From NCBI GenBank assembly GCA_012841465.1, contig DUUS01000039.1:1-13586 (forward strand): a stretch of DNA of 13,586 nt. Reading direction: 5' to 3'. The DNA is from Mollicutes bacterium (GTDB lineage: Bacteria > Bacillota_I > Bacilli_A > RF39 > UBA660). The notes beneath the pieces are model-generated. The model saw only the letters and a list, made by a program, of their open reading frames with translations. It was not told where the DNA came from and made no database searches. Below, in pieces: positions 4,644 to 11,515 of the stretch. Position numbers and translations under genes: made by a program. Position 1 is the stretch's first letter. Each line of letters starts with the position of its first letter.

Positions 4644-6966
4644 ATTCTTTCCATTTAAAATTTTTAACTTCAGGAATATCTTCGCCATGTTCTAAAATAT
4701 ATTTGTTGTGATATCTTAAAGTTTCAAGACATTTTGATTTTAGATTTTCTTTTTGGTTTTCATCTATATTTGTATATTTTAAAACATCTAATATTAAGTT
4801 ATAGCGGTCAATTTTATTTCTTACTCTCATATCAAATGGAGTTGTAATTGTTCCCTCTTCATTATAGCCTCTAACATGTAGATTTCTATTTGTTCTTTTA
4901 TAAGTTAAGCTATAAATTAAATCAGGATAGCCATGGAATGCAAATATTATTGGTTTGTCTAAAGTAAATAAATTATCATACTCTGTATTAGTTAGTCCAT
5001 GTGGATGTTTTTCTCTTGGAGTTAACTTCATTAGATCAATAACATTTACTACTCTTACCCTTAACTCCGGAAGATTTTCTTTTAGTATTTGTTTAGCAGC
5101 TAAAACTTCAAGTGTAGGTGTATCTCCAGCACATGCTAAAATTACATCTGGATTTTCATCACTTGCCCAAGATAATATATCGATTCCTTTATTTACATGA
5201 TTTTCTGCCTCTTCTATATTAAGCCACTGTGGGCGGTCATGTTTAGATGCGACAATAGCATTTATTTTGTTTTTAGTTCCAATTATGTTTCTAAATGTTG
5301 CAAGAAGCGTATTTGCATCAAATGGTAAATATATTCTGGTTATTTCTGGTTTTTTAGATGCTAAGTGATTTAAAAAGCCAGGGTCTTGGTGGGTGTAACC
5401 ATTATGATCTTGCTGCCAGCAGTGACTTGTTATTATATAATTTAAAGATGGTATATCTTTTCTCCAAGGAAGTTCACTGCACATTTTCAGCCATTTTGCA
5501 TGTTGTCCAGCCATTGAATCAACAATTCTTATAAAGGCTTCATAGCTATGGAAGATACCATATCTTCCGGTTAGAATATAGCCTTCTAACATTCCTTGAC
5601 AAAGATGCTCTGACAAGATGGTGTCAATGACTTGTCCATCATTATTTAAAAATTCATCATAGTCATATAGCTTTCCAGTAAATTTTCTATTTGTTATTTC
5701 AAAGACATCATTGAGTTTATTTGAAAGTGCTTCATCTGGTCCAAAAATCATAAAGTTTTTATTGTTTCGAACAATTTCTCTTGTAAAGGTTCCAAGAGTA
5801 TACATATCACTCGCTTTTAGTTCTCCTCTTTTATTAAACTTAAGTGCATAGGGAGTTACATCAGGAATAATTAACTCTTTTGTTTTATATCCTCCATTTG
5901 TATATGGATTGGCACTCATTCTTTTGTTTCCTTTTGGAGCCATTTCTTTTAAATAATCTTTTAAGGTTCCTTTTTCATCAAATAGATTATCTATTTGATA
6001 ACTTTTAAGCCACTTTTCTAATTCAGATACACTTTCTATCTCACCCGTTGTTGAAAAAGGTACTTGGTGAGATCTAAAGGTTCCTTCAATATTTTTTTCT
6101 TTGTATGATTTTACTCCAGTCCATCCCTTAGGAGTTCTAAGTATTATCATTGGCCAAATTGGTCTTGATGAATCATTTGTTAGCTTTGCTTTATTTTTGA
6201 TGCTTTTTATCTCTAAAATAACTTCATCCATTACCTTAGACATTTTTTCATGCATCTTTATTTGGTCCTCGCCACTAACTATATATGGTTTATATCCCAT
6301 TCCCTCAAAATATTTAATTAACTCTTCTTCTGATATTCTTGCTAGTACGGTTGGATTAGCGATTTTATATCCATTCAAATGCAAGATAGGTAGCACCACC
6401 CCATCATTTATGGGATTTATTATTTTATTTGCTTGCCACGATCCTGCTAGAGGTCCTGTTTCAGCTTCTCCATCACCTACTACGCAGGCTGCTATTAAAT
6501 CAGGATTTCCTAGAACTGCACCATAAGCATGAGATAAACTATACCCTAGCTCTCCACCTTCATTAATACTTCCTGGTACTTCAGGGGCAACATGACTTGA
6601 TGTTCCTCCTGGAAAACTAAATAGTTTACATAACTTATTTAAGCCTTCTTCATCCTGAGTAAATTCTGGATATACCTCACTATAGGTTCCTTCTAAATAG
6701 GCATTTCCTATTACTGCTTGTCCACTGTGTCCTGGTCCTGATATATAAAACATATTTAAATCATATTTATTAATTACTCTATTTAAATGCACATAAATAA
6801 AGTTTTGTCCTGGAGCACTTCCCCAGTGTCCGATTAATCTTGTTTTTATATCCTCTTTTTTAAGCGGTCTTCTTAAAAAAGCATTATCCTTTAAATACAT
6901 TTGAGCACATGATAAATAATTAAGTACTCTAAAATATTCATCTAATTTTTCTATTTCTGTTTTCAC
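4642..6966 (-). CDS. xfp: xylulose-5-phosphate/fructose-6-phosphate phosphoketolase
   Basis: This 774-residue thiamine-diphosphate enzyme cleaves xylulose 5-phosphate (and/or fructose 6-phosphate) with phosphate to acetyl phosphate and glyceraldehyde 3-phosphate (or erythrose 4-phosphate), the core of heterofermentative and bifid-type sugar use. Motifs run in order: GHWGSAPGQ (His47), GPGHSGQAV (His80), the glycine-rich segment GSINEGGELGYSLSHAYGA, the cofactor motif GDGEAETG (164-171) with Asn180, and the second-domain QGMLEGY, whose Glu461 fits the catalytic glutamate. The length is close to the family's usual 790 or so. The start is GTG 6966-6964, five bases after GAGGAGG. It has its own promoter (6991-7019) and terminator (4618-4643), so it is transcribed alone. 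Whether F6P is a good substrate cannot be told from the sequence. Confidence 0.95.
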   Translation of the reverse strand: MKTEIEKLDEYFRVLNYLSCAQMYLKDNAFLRRPLKKEDIKTRLIGHWGSAPGQNFIYVHLNRVINKYDLNMFYISGPGHSGQAVIGNAYLEGTYSEVYPEFTQDEEGLNKLCKLFSFPGGTSSHVAPEVPGSINEGGELGYSLSHAYGAVLGNPDLIAACVVGDGEAETGPLAGSWQANKIINPINDGVVLPILHLNGYKIANPTVLARISEEELIKYFEGMGYKPYIVSGEDQIKMHEKMSKVMDEVILEIKSIKNKAKLTNDSSRPIWPMIILRTPKGWTGVKSYKEKNIEGTFRSHQVPFSTTGEIESVSELEKWLKSYQIDNLFDEKGTLKDYLKEMAPKGNKRMSANPYTNGGYKTKELIIPDVTPYALKFNKRGELKASDMYTLGTFTREIVRNNKNFMIFGPDEALSNKLNDVFEITNRKFTGKLYDYDEFLNNDGQVIDTILSEHLCQGMLEGYILTGRYGIFHSYEAFIRIVDSMAGQHAKWLKMCSELPWRKDIPSLNYIITSHCWQQDHNGYTHQDPGFLNHLASKKPEITRIYLPFDANTLLATFRNIIGTKNKINAIVASKHDRPQWLNIEEAENHVNKGIDILSWASDENPDVILACAGDTPTLEVLAAKQILKENLPELRVRVVNVIDLMKLTPREKHPHGLTNTEYDNLFTLDKPIIFAFHGYPDLIYSLTYKRTNRNLHVRGYNEEGTITTPFDMRVRNKIDRYNLILDVLKYTNIDENQKENLKSKCLETLRYHNKYILEHGEDIPEVKNFKWKE

Positions 6967-6990
6967 ACTTGCCTCCTCTATTCTATTAAT

Positions 6991-7019
6991 ATTGTATCAA
7001 ATAAAATTTATATTTACAA
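6991..7019 (-). promoter_or_regulatory. phosphoketolase promoter
   Basis: On the minus strand TTGTAA (7019-7014) and TACAAT (6996-6991) are 17 bases apart, and TGA before TACAAT gives an extended -10. It lies just past the terminator of the upstream gene, so the phosphoketolase is an independent unit. Confidence 0.7.
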
Positions 7020-7022
7020 AAG

Positions 7023-7047
7023 AAAAAAACTTCTTTTTTTAGAAGTT
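7023..7047 (-). terminator. terminator of the Fic-fold gene
   Basis: On the minus strand AACTTCT (7047-7041) pairs with AGAAGTT (7034-7028) around a six-base A loop, followed by a T run (7027-7023). It overlaps the stop codon of the gene. Confidence 0.75.
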
Positions 7048-7693
7048 AGACTTTTAATAAAAGAAGTTCTCTTATATCCTTATCGATTGGCAAGCCATAA
7101 TACTTTTTATAAAGGTTAATAACATAGTTAAATTCTTCATTTATGTTTTTTAAAATTAAGTTTTTAAATTTCAAAGCATCATTTGCTCTAATACACTCTA
7201 TATATATATTTATATCATCACTATTTAATATAAATGGTGGAATATTATTATTTATTAAATTAGACATTAAAATCATTTGTATTATCGTTTCATTATTTAT
7301 ACTAAAAGGAGTTATTCTTAAAAGTTGAAGATGAAAATATGATTCTTTTTCTAATACATCTATTTCAGACCAAAAGCCATGATAACAATTAAGTAGTGTT
7401 AGTACTTTCCTATGGATAAAATTATAATTTATTGTTTCATCTAATATTGATTCTTCCTGGTTTATATTAAAGTTTCTAAAACCAAAGACATTATGCTTAA
7501 AATTAACATAATCTCCTAAATCAGTTATATCTTTAATATCAATTATCTTTTTAGAATTAAACTCTAAAAATGCATTTAGTATTGCCATATCATCACTATA
7601 TCTTTTGAAATAGTCTTTAAGATATTCTTTATAAAAGGTTTTATCTGATATTAAAACTTTAAATAAGTTTTGATTATTTTCATTAAATTCCAT
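7046..7693 (-). CDS. degenerate Fic/Doc-fold protein
   Basis: The 215-residue protein follows the Fic (AMP-transferase) core from end to end. VFGFRNFNI at 69-77 matches the 'G-x-FR' strand element. A helical stretch with HRKVLTLLNCYHGFWSE leads to FHLQLLRITPFSINNET at 120-136, which sits where Fic enzymes have H-x-x-L-x-x-I-HPFxxGNGR. After it IIQMILMSNLINNNIPPFIL and YIECIRANDALKFKNLI match the following helices. The catalytic loop is eroded: His becomes Thr128, the acidic residue Ile132, the glycines Asn133 and Glu135, and the Arg Thr136. Only Pro, Phe and one Asn survive. Normal AMPylation is therefore unlikely; binding or an altered activity is possible. AGGAGA precedes the ATG by about ten bases, and an extended -10 promoter and a terminator make it monocistronic. 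Confidence 0.6.
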   Translation of the reverse strand: MEFNENNQNLFKVLISDKTFYKEYLKDYFKRYSDDMAILNAFLEFNSKKIIDIKDITDLGDYVNFKHNVFGFRNFNINQEESILDETINYNFIHRKVLTLLNCYHGFWSEIDVLEKESYFHLQLLRITPFSINNETIIQMILMSNLINNNIPPFILNSDDINIYIECIRANDALKFKNLILKNINEEFNYVINLYKKYYGLPIDKDIRELLLLKV

Positions 7694-7716
7694 CTCTTTT
7701 TATTCTCCTACTTTAG

Positions 7717-7725
7717 ATTATAGCA
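7717..7725 (-). promoter_or_regulatory. extended -10 promoter of the Fic-fold gene
   Basis: On the minus strand TGCTATAAT (7725-7717) is a consensus -10 with the TGn extension, directly after the stop codon of the ABC permease gene. The -35 region inside the permease end is poor. Transcription would start near 7710. Confidence 0.6.
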
Positions 7726-7728
7726 CAT

Positions 7729-9321
7729 CTATAAAGATTTAAATAATTTTTTTCCTTTAGTAAATAATATTTTATATAAAATATAAGTTATTAGTATTAA
7801 AAATAGCCCATAAATAAATGAATAAAGCATATTATTAATATTTAATTTAATAAAGATTGGAATAAGAGAAAGGGCAAAACCAATTGCTAAGCTTACTACT
7901 ACTGAAATACTTTGTTTAATTGGTTTAACTTCATTTTTCCATTCAAAATCGGGAAAATAAAGATTAGTTAAAATTCCAGTGCCTGATATAAATAATGAAA
8001 ATATCCCAGGAACAAATAGTAATAATAAAAAGTTTATAAAGGTTAAATTAGCAATGTAAGTAATTAAAATACTCCCTATTAATATTGTTGGATATAGAAT
8101 AGTTAAATTTACCATTATTTTAGATAAAAATATTTCTTTTACTGTTACTGGAAGTGATTTTAAAATCCAAATATTTTTACCCTCTAAAGATATTGATGAA
8201 TTGGTAGTACATGAGAGGGCACAAAAAGCACAAAAAACAAGTGGTCCATAAAGAATTAAATAATTTGATAAATTAGGTATATCTAAAAGTGCATCTAAGG
8301 ATTCAGAACCATAAATAGCAAGTACTATAAGAGCAATTATTAATATTACACAACCAAGTGCTGTATTTAAAACATATAGGGGACTAGTAAAATATCTTTT
8401 AAGCTCTTTTTTATAAAGACTTATTAATTTACTGTTTTGTTTAACATCACTATCTTTATACTCATTTACGATCGTAACAGCTGAAAGTTTACTATTAATG
8501 TTATCAAAATATTTAACTAAAGAATATTTAAATAACTCATAAATAATAATGGATATTAAAACAAATAATATGAAATTATATAAACTTTCATTTTGAATTA
8601 TATTTAAATACATTTTACTTAAGGGATAGATATTATTTATTTTACTAACGAAAGAATCACTTAAATTAGCAAGATCTATAGTAGTTAAAGACTGAACTCT
8701 GTATGATAGAGCATACACACCTAGAAATAATACTAAATTAAGAAATACATTAACAAAGTTTTTATATTTAAATCTAGAGGTAATGCTTGATAGTAAACTA
8801 CCAATTATTGAACCTATTACAGTGGGAACAACTGGTATTAAAAATAAAGTAATTAGATAATAAAAATGAAATGATAAAGCAACATCCACTTTAAGAATAT
8901 AAGCTAGATATGCAGGAAACATCAATAATAATGTAAATACTAAGTTAGATATATAAAGCAATATTATTTTACTTGAAATTATCGTACTTTTCTTTATTGG
9001 CAAACTTAATAATATATTATAATCATCTGAGTTAAATATAGTTTTATTTACCTTTGAAACAGATGACATAACCGAAAGAATGCTAGATGCTGCCATAAAC
9101 AAAACAAGTAAGATATGAGGAATCTCCATTAATATAAGACCAGAGAGCATAAATCTAGATGCACTAAAAAAAGTAAATGCTAATAATCCAAATGATAAAA
9201 TATATAAAAGAAGCATCCAAATTGCTTTTTTCTTTTCTTTTTTAGAAACAGGATTTATTACTTTATGAATATCAAAAAAAGTTAATAAATTTATTTTTGT
9301 TAACTTAAGTAGTTTTTTCAT
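7729..9321 (-). CDS. ABC-2-type exporter permease
   Basis: The 530-residue integral membrane protein has roughly twelve hydrophobic segments arranged in two halves of about six, each preceded by a cytoplasmic segment (KKEKKKA near residue 30; LISLYKKELKRYFTSPLYVL near 300). The SLPIKKSTIISSKI and KSLPVTVKEIFLSKI elements are typical of two-half ABC permeases that work with EcsA/NatA-like ATPases. Its start overlaps the ATPase gene by 17 bases, so the two are one operon and one transporter. The substrate is unknown; relatives handle peptides, antibiotics or sodium. A paired-half permease of this length may act as a single subunit with two copies of the ATPase. No terminator hairpin follows before the next promoter at 7717-7725. 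Confidence 0.8.
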   Translation of the reverse strand: MKKLLKLTKINLLTFFDIHKVINPVSKKEKKKAIWMLLLYILSFGLLAFTFFSASRFMLSGLILMEIPHILLVLFMAASSILSVMSSVSKVNKTIFNSDDYNILLSLPIKKSTIISSKIILLYISNLVFTLLLMFPAYLAYILKVDVALSFHFYYLITLFLIPVVPTVIGSIIGSLLSSITSRFKYKNFVNVFLNLVLFLGVYALSYRVQSLTTIDLANLSDSFVSKINNIYPLSKMYLNIIQNESLYNFILFVLISIIIYELFKYSLVKYFDNINSKLSAVTIVNEYKDSDVKQNSKLISLYKKELKRYFTSPLYVLNTALGCVILIIALIVLAIYGSESLDALLDIPNLSNYLILYGPLVFCAFCALSCTTNSSISLEGKNIWILKSLPVTVKEIFLSKIMVNLTILYPTILIGSILITYIANLTFINFLLLLFVPGIFSLFISGTGILTNLYFPDFEWKNEVKPIKQSISVVVSLAIGFALSLIPIFIKLNINNMLYSFIYGLFLILITYILYKILFTKGKKLFKSL

Positions 9322-10018
9322 CTTCTAACTCCAAAAATATATCTTCAAGAGATTTATCTTGCAATAACTTATCCATATCACCAGATTTAATTAATTTACC
9401 ATCTTTAATAATTGCTAGTTTATTACATAATTTCTCAGCAACTTCTAAAACATGAGTTGAAAAGAAAATACAGTTTCCTTTATCGGTCATTTCTTTCATA
9501 TAATCTTTTAATTTACGAGTTGCTACTGGATCTAGACCTACAAATGGTTCATCTAAAATTAAATATTTAGGTTCATGGATAAGAGCTCCAATAATAGCAA
9601 GTTTCTGTTTCATTCCTTGAGAATATGAACCAATTGGATTACCAAGTGCTTCTTTAAGCCCTAGCTCTGATGAGTATTTATTTATTCTCTCTAATCTTTC
9701 TTCCCCTACTTCATAAATATCTGCTATAAAATTTAAATAATCAATTCCTTTTAAAAATTCATAAATATCAGGATTATCCGGAATGTATGCTATATTTTTT
9801 TTACATTCTAGAGGATTATCTTTAATCGAGACTCCATCATATAAAATGTCTCCTGAGTCAAATTCAATAATATCAGTCATGCATTTAATACATGTGGTTT
9901 TTCCAGCACCGTTGTGTCCAACAAAAGCGAAAATATCACCTTTATTAATAGTTAAACTCATATTATCTAGAGCAGTTTTTTTACCATATTTTTTAGTAAC
10001 ACCTTTTATTTCAATCAT
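9305..10018 (-). CDS. ABC transporter ATP-binding protein (EcsA/NatA-like)
   Basis: The 237-residue nucleotide-binding subunit energises the permease encoded directly downstream. It has Walker A GHNGAGKT (34-41), the signature SQGMKQ (133-138), Walker B LILDEP with Asp156 and Glu157, a D-loop GLDP, and the switch histidine in STH (His189). In the Q-loop position the sequence is IAYIPDNPDIYEFL, with Asp81 where most ABC proteins have Gln. Exporter ATPases of this group often show this. The ATG at 10018-10016 is preceded by an AAAGAGAG stretch. It is divergent from the DNA glycosylase gene, and the promoter at 10042-10070 drives the two-gene operon. Confidence 0.9.
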   Translation of the reverse strand: MIEIKGVTKKYGKKTALDNMSLTINKGDIFAFVGHNGAGKTTCIKCMTDIIEFDSGDILYDGVSIKDNPLECKKNIAYIPDNPDIYEFLKGIDYLNFIADIYEVGEERLERINKYSSELGLKEALGNPIGSYSQGMKQKLAIIGALIHEPKYLILDEPFVGLDPVATRKLKDYMKEMTDKGNCIFFSTHVLEVAEKLCNKLAIIKDGKLIKSGDMDKLLQDKSLEDIFLELEDEKTT

Positions 10019-10041
10019 TATTTTCTCTCTTTCTTAAATTT

Positions 10042-10070
10042 ATTATAATACTTATATATTTATTTGTAAA
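10042..10070 (-). promoter_or_regulatory. promoter of the ABC exporter operon
   Basis: On the minus strand TTTACA (10070-10065) and TATAAT (10047-10042) are 17 bases apart, close to consensus. It faces away from the glycosylase promoter in the same 77-base spacer. Confidence 0.75.
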
Positions 10071-10075
10071 TAAGC

Positions 10076-10081
10076 TATACT
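10076..10081 (+). promoter_or_regulatory. probable -10 box of the DNA glycosylase gene
   Basis: TATACT at 10076-10081 lies about 15 bases before GGTGATTTATG. A start near 10088 would leave a leader of about eight bases. The -35 region is not clear, and TATAAA at 10081-10086 is an alternative. Confidence 0.45.
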
Positions 10082-10095
10082 ATAAATGGTGATTT

Positions 10096-10581
10096 ATGAA
10101 TACAGTATACTCTTTTGAACCTATTTTCGATAAAAATTCTAAGGTTTTAATATTAGGAACAGTACCAAGTATTACTTCTAGAGAAAAAAACTTTTATTAT
10201 TCTCATGCTAGTAATCGTTTTTGGAAAATCTTCGAAAATCTTTTTAATGTTAAATTAAATACAGTTGAAGAAAAAATAAACTTTCTTTTAAAAAACAATA
10301 TTGCCTTATGGGGCACTATTAAGAAATGTGACATAGAAGGATCAAAAGATTCATCGATAAGAAATGTCCATGTAAATGATATAAATAGCATTTTAAAATT
10401 AACTAATATAAAAACCATTTATGTAACTGGCAAAGTAGCACTTAATATTTATAATAAACAAATTTATAATAAAACAAATATAGAAGCTATATATTTACCA
10501 TGTCCATCAAGTGCAAATGCATCTTTTAATTTAGAAAAATTAACCGAAATTTACAAAATAATTTTGAATAATTTAAAATAA
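10096..10581 (+). CDS. DNA-deoxyinosine glycosylase (uracil-DNA glycosylase superfamily)
   Basis: This 161-residue protein belongs to the family 6 (hypoxanthine-DNA glycosylase) branch of the uracil-DNA glycosylase superfamily, which removes deaminated adenine (hypoxanthine), and in some members uracil, to start base-excision repair. The first motif is VLILGTVPSITSREKNFYYS, continuing HASNRFWKIF; the asparagine of NRFW is a family hallmark. The middle shows IALWGTIKKCDIEGSKDSSI, then IKTIYVTGKVA. The second motif LPCPSSANASF replaces the usual LPSTSPANA, with Cys and Ser substitutions. The length is normal. GGTGAT at 10088-10093 stands two bases before the ATG. The CotF-like pair follows after 29 bases and may be co-transcribed, as no terminator lies between. 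Confidence 0.85.
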   Translation: MNTVYSFEPIFDKNSKVLILGTVPSITSREKNFYYSHASNRFWKIFENLFNVKLNTVEEKINFLLKNNIALWGTIKKCDIEGSKDSSIRNVHVNDINSILKLTNIKTIYVTGKVALNIYNKQIYNKTNIEAIYLPCPSSANASFNLEKLTEIYKIILNNLK

Positions 10582-10610
10582 TTAGGGAAAGATAATACTG
10601 GAGGATGAAA

Positions 10611-10820
10611 ATGGAAAAAGTTCCAAAAATGGTATCAACAAAAGATTTATCATATATTAGTGATATGTTTAACTGGCATATTATAACAGCAAAAAAATAT
10701 GAATTGTTTTTAAACAAAATTGAAGATGAAGAATGCGAAAAAATGTTATCTAAACTTATAGATCTTCATTATCAAATATGTGATGATTTAACAAAACTTC
10801 TTAAGGATGGTGATAGCTAA
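10611..10820 (+). CDS. small protein of the CotF-associated type
   Basis: GGAGG at 10600-10604 touches the ATG at 10605 but lies six bases before the ATG at 10611, so I take the latter; the product has 69 residues. It begins MEKVPKMVSTKDLSYISDMF and is predicted to be an all-helical hairpin with charged faces (YELFLNKIEDEECEKMLSKL). Its sequence resembles the small partner found next to Coat_F-domain proteins in Bacillota. Its stop overlaps the start of the CotF-like gene (TAATG), so the two are translationally coupled and probably interact. No signal peptide or membrane segment is present. No sporulation gene is otherwise visible here. Confidence 0.65.
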   Translation: MEKVPKMVSTKDLSYISDMFNWHIITAKKYELFLNKIEDEECEKMLSKLIDLHYQICDDLTKLLKDGDS

Positions 10821-11074
10821 TGGAAGATAAATATATAATGATGGATGCACTTCTTTCAGAAAAAAATTTAACATCCAATACTGTTACTGCTTTAAATGAA
10901 GCATCATGTGATACAATTTATAAAGCATATCATGATATATTTGAAAAATTAACTAAAGAAGCTAAAGACTTATTTAACCTTTGTTATAATAACGGCTGGT
11001 ATACTTTAGAAGAAGCACCAGCTACAAAGTTAACTAAAGAATATGATAAATTAACTCAAGAATTAGAACAATAA
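10820..11074 (+). CDS. CotF-family (spore coat F-like) small protein
   Basis: The 84-residue protein carries the Coat_F pattern: MMDALLSEKNLTSNTVTALN, then EASCD, a long second helix with FEKLTKEAKDLFNLCYNNGW, and YTLEEAPATKL, the 'GWY-x-x-E-x-A' ending typical of the family. These ferritin-like helical hairpins were first described in spore coats but occur in many Bacillota, including non-sporulators, and their chemical role is unclear. GGTGAT at 10809-10814 lies five bases before the ATG, inside the end of the upstream gene. A terminator follows immediately, so it is the last gene of the glycosylase/CotF unit. Confidence 0.75.
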   Translation: MEDKYIMMDALLSEKNLTSNTVTALNEASCDTIYKAYHDIFEKLTKEAKDLFNLCYNNGWYTLEEAPATKLTKEYDKLTQELEQ

Positions 11075-11075
11075 T

Positions 11076-11105
11076 AAAACCTAAACAAAATGTTTTAGGT
11101 TTTTT
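11076..11105 (+). terminator. terminator after the CotF-like gene
   Basis: AAAACCTAAA (11076-11085) pairs with TTTAGGTTTT (11094-11103) around an eight-base loop and continues in Ts to 11105, two bases after the stop codon. Confidence 0.8.
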
Positions 11106-11106
11106 C

Positions 11107-11135
11107 TTGTCATATTTAGATTTATTTTATATAAT
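11107..11135 (+). promoter_or_regulatory. tRNA promoter
   Basis: TTGTCA at 11107-11112 and TATAAT at 11130-11135 have a 17-base spacer, near consensus. The predicted start is about 11142, almost at the mature tRNA 5' end. Confidence 0.8.
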
Positions 11136-11143
11136 AAGAGTGC

Positions 11144-11220
11144 GGGTGATTAGATCAGTTGGTTAGATCGTTACGTTGACATCGTAAAGGTCACTGGTTC
11201 GAGTCCAGTATCACCCACCA
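11144..11220 (+). tRNA. tRNA-Val (anticodon GAC)
   Basis: A full 77-base cloverleaf is seen. The acceptor GGGTGAT pairs with ATCACCC. The D stem is GATC/GATC with a nine-base loop. The anticodon stem TTACG/CGTAA encloses TTGACAT (anticodon GAC, reading GTC and GTT). The variable loop is AGGTC, and the T stem ACTGG/CCAGT encloses TTCGAGT. The discriminator is A, and the CCA end is encoded (11218-11220). It stands alone between its own promoter and terminator. Confidence 0.95.
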
Positions 11221-11230
11221 CTTTATAATC

Positions 11231-11249
11231 AAAGCCTATAGGCTTTTTT
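11231..11249 (+). terminator. tRNA terminator
   Basis: AAAGCC (11231-11236) and GGCTTT (11241-11246) form a stem with loop TATA, followed by more Ts. It ends the single-tRNA transcript. Confidence 0.8.
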
Positions 11250-11350
11250 ATATGCTAGATTGTTTAGATACTAATTGTTAATGTCAATATATAAATGTAA
11301 TAATTTTTACAAGTTACGACAATATGACTGATTACTTAATCGTAATATAT

Positions 11351-11356
11351 TATAAT
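11351..11356 (+). promoter_or_regulatory. -10 box of the structured RNA
   Basis: TATAAT at 11351-11356 places a transcription start at about 11363, the first base of the left pairing arm. The -35 region with a 17-base spacer (CTGATT, 11328-11333) keeps only the TGA core of the consensus, so the promoter is less certain than the box itself. Confidence 0.5.
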
Positions 11357-11435
11357 CAATTTTAAGAGATACATTAATTGTTTGGTGTACGCCTTAGTCT
11401 TTTATTATTCAATAATAGAAGTGAGGAGATGTCCA

Positions 11436-11474
11436 ATGATTAAATTTAGAAAAGGAAAACAATGGAGTACTTGA
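11436..11474 (+). CDS. possible 12-residue leader peptide in the structured RNA
   Basis: GAGGAG at 11423-11428 lies seven bases before ATG 11436, a good Shine-Dalgarno arrangement. The peptide MIKFRKGKQWST is basic and ends at TGA 11472-11474. It overlaps the start of the hydrophobic mini-ORF at 11462 in another frame, so its translation could open or couple to that start, as mok does for hok. GTCCAAT at its start codon (11431-11437) is also complementary to 11593-11599. Confidence 0.35.
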   Translation: MIKFRKGKQWST

Positions 11475-11515
11475 TTGTACTTATTGTATTACTTGTGATT
11501 GTAAAATCCGAGTAA
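11462..11515 (+). CDS. possible 17-residue hydrophobic (toxin-like) peptide
   Basis: AAAAGG at 11450-11455 precedes ATG 11462 by six bases. The product MEYLIVLIVLLVIVKSE is one short membrane-spanning stretch with a polar end, like the smallest type I toxins, though shorter than BsrG or Fst. It overlaps the basic leader ORF by 13 bases in the -1 frame; a -1 shift from the leader would give a basic N-terminus followed by this hydrophobic segment. Its stop codon lies in a hairpin (AAATCCGAG with CTCGAATTT, one mismatch, 11504-11512 and 11523-11531). Toxicity is inference only. Confidence 0.35.
   Translation: MEYLIVLIVLLVIVKSE

Noticed and set aside
4955..6526. Plus-strand open frames inside the phosphoketolase gene (4955-5200, 6101-6526)
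   Set aside because: They lack ribosome-binding sites and are antisense shadows of a highly conserved coding sequence.
10605..10610. ATG 10605 as start of the CotF partner
   Set aside because: The GGAGG site ends directly before it, while ATG 10611 has the right six-base spacing.
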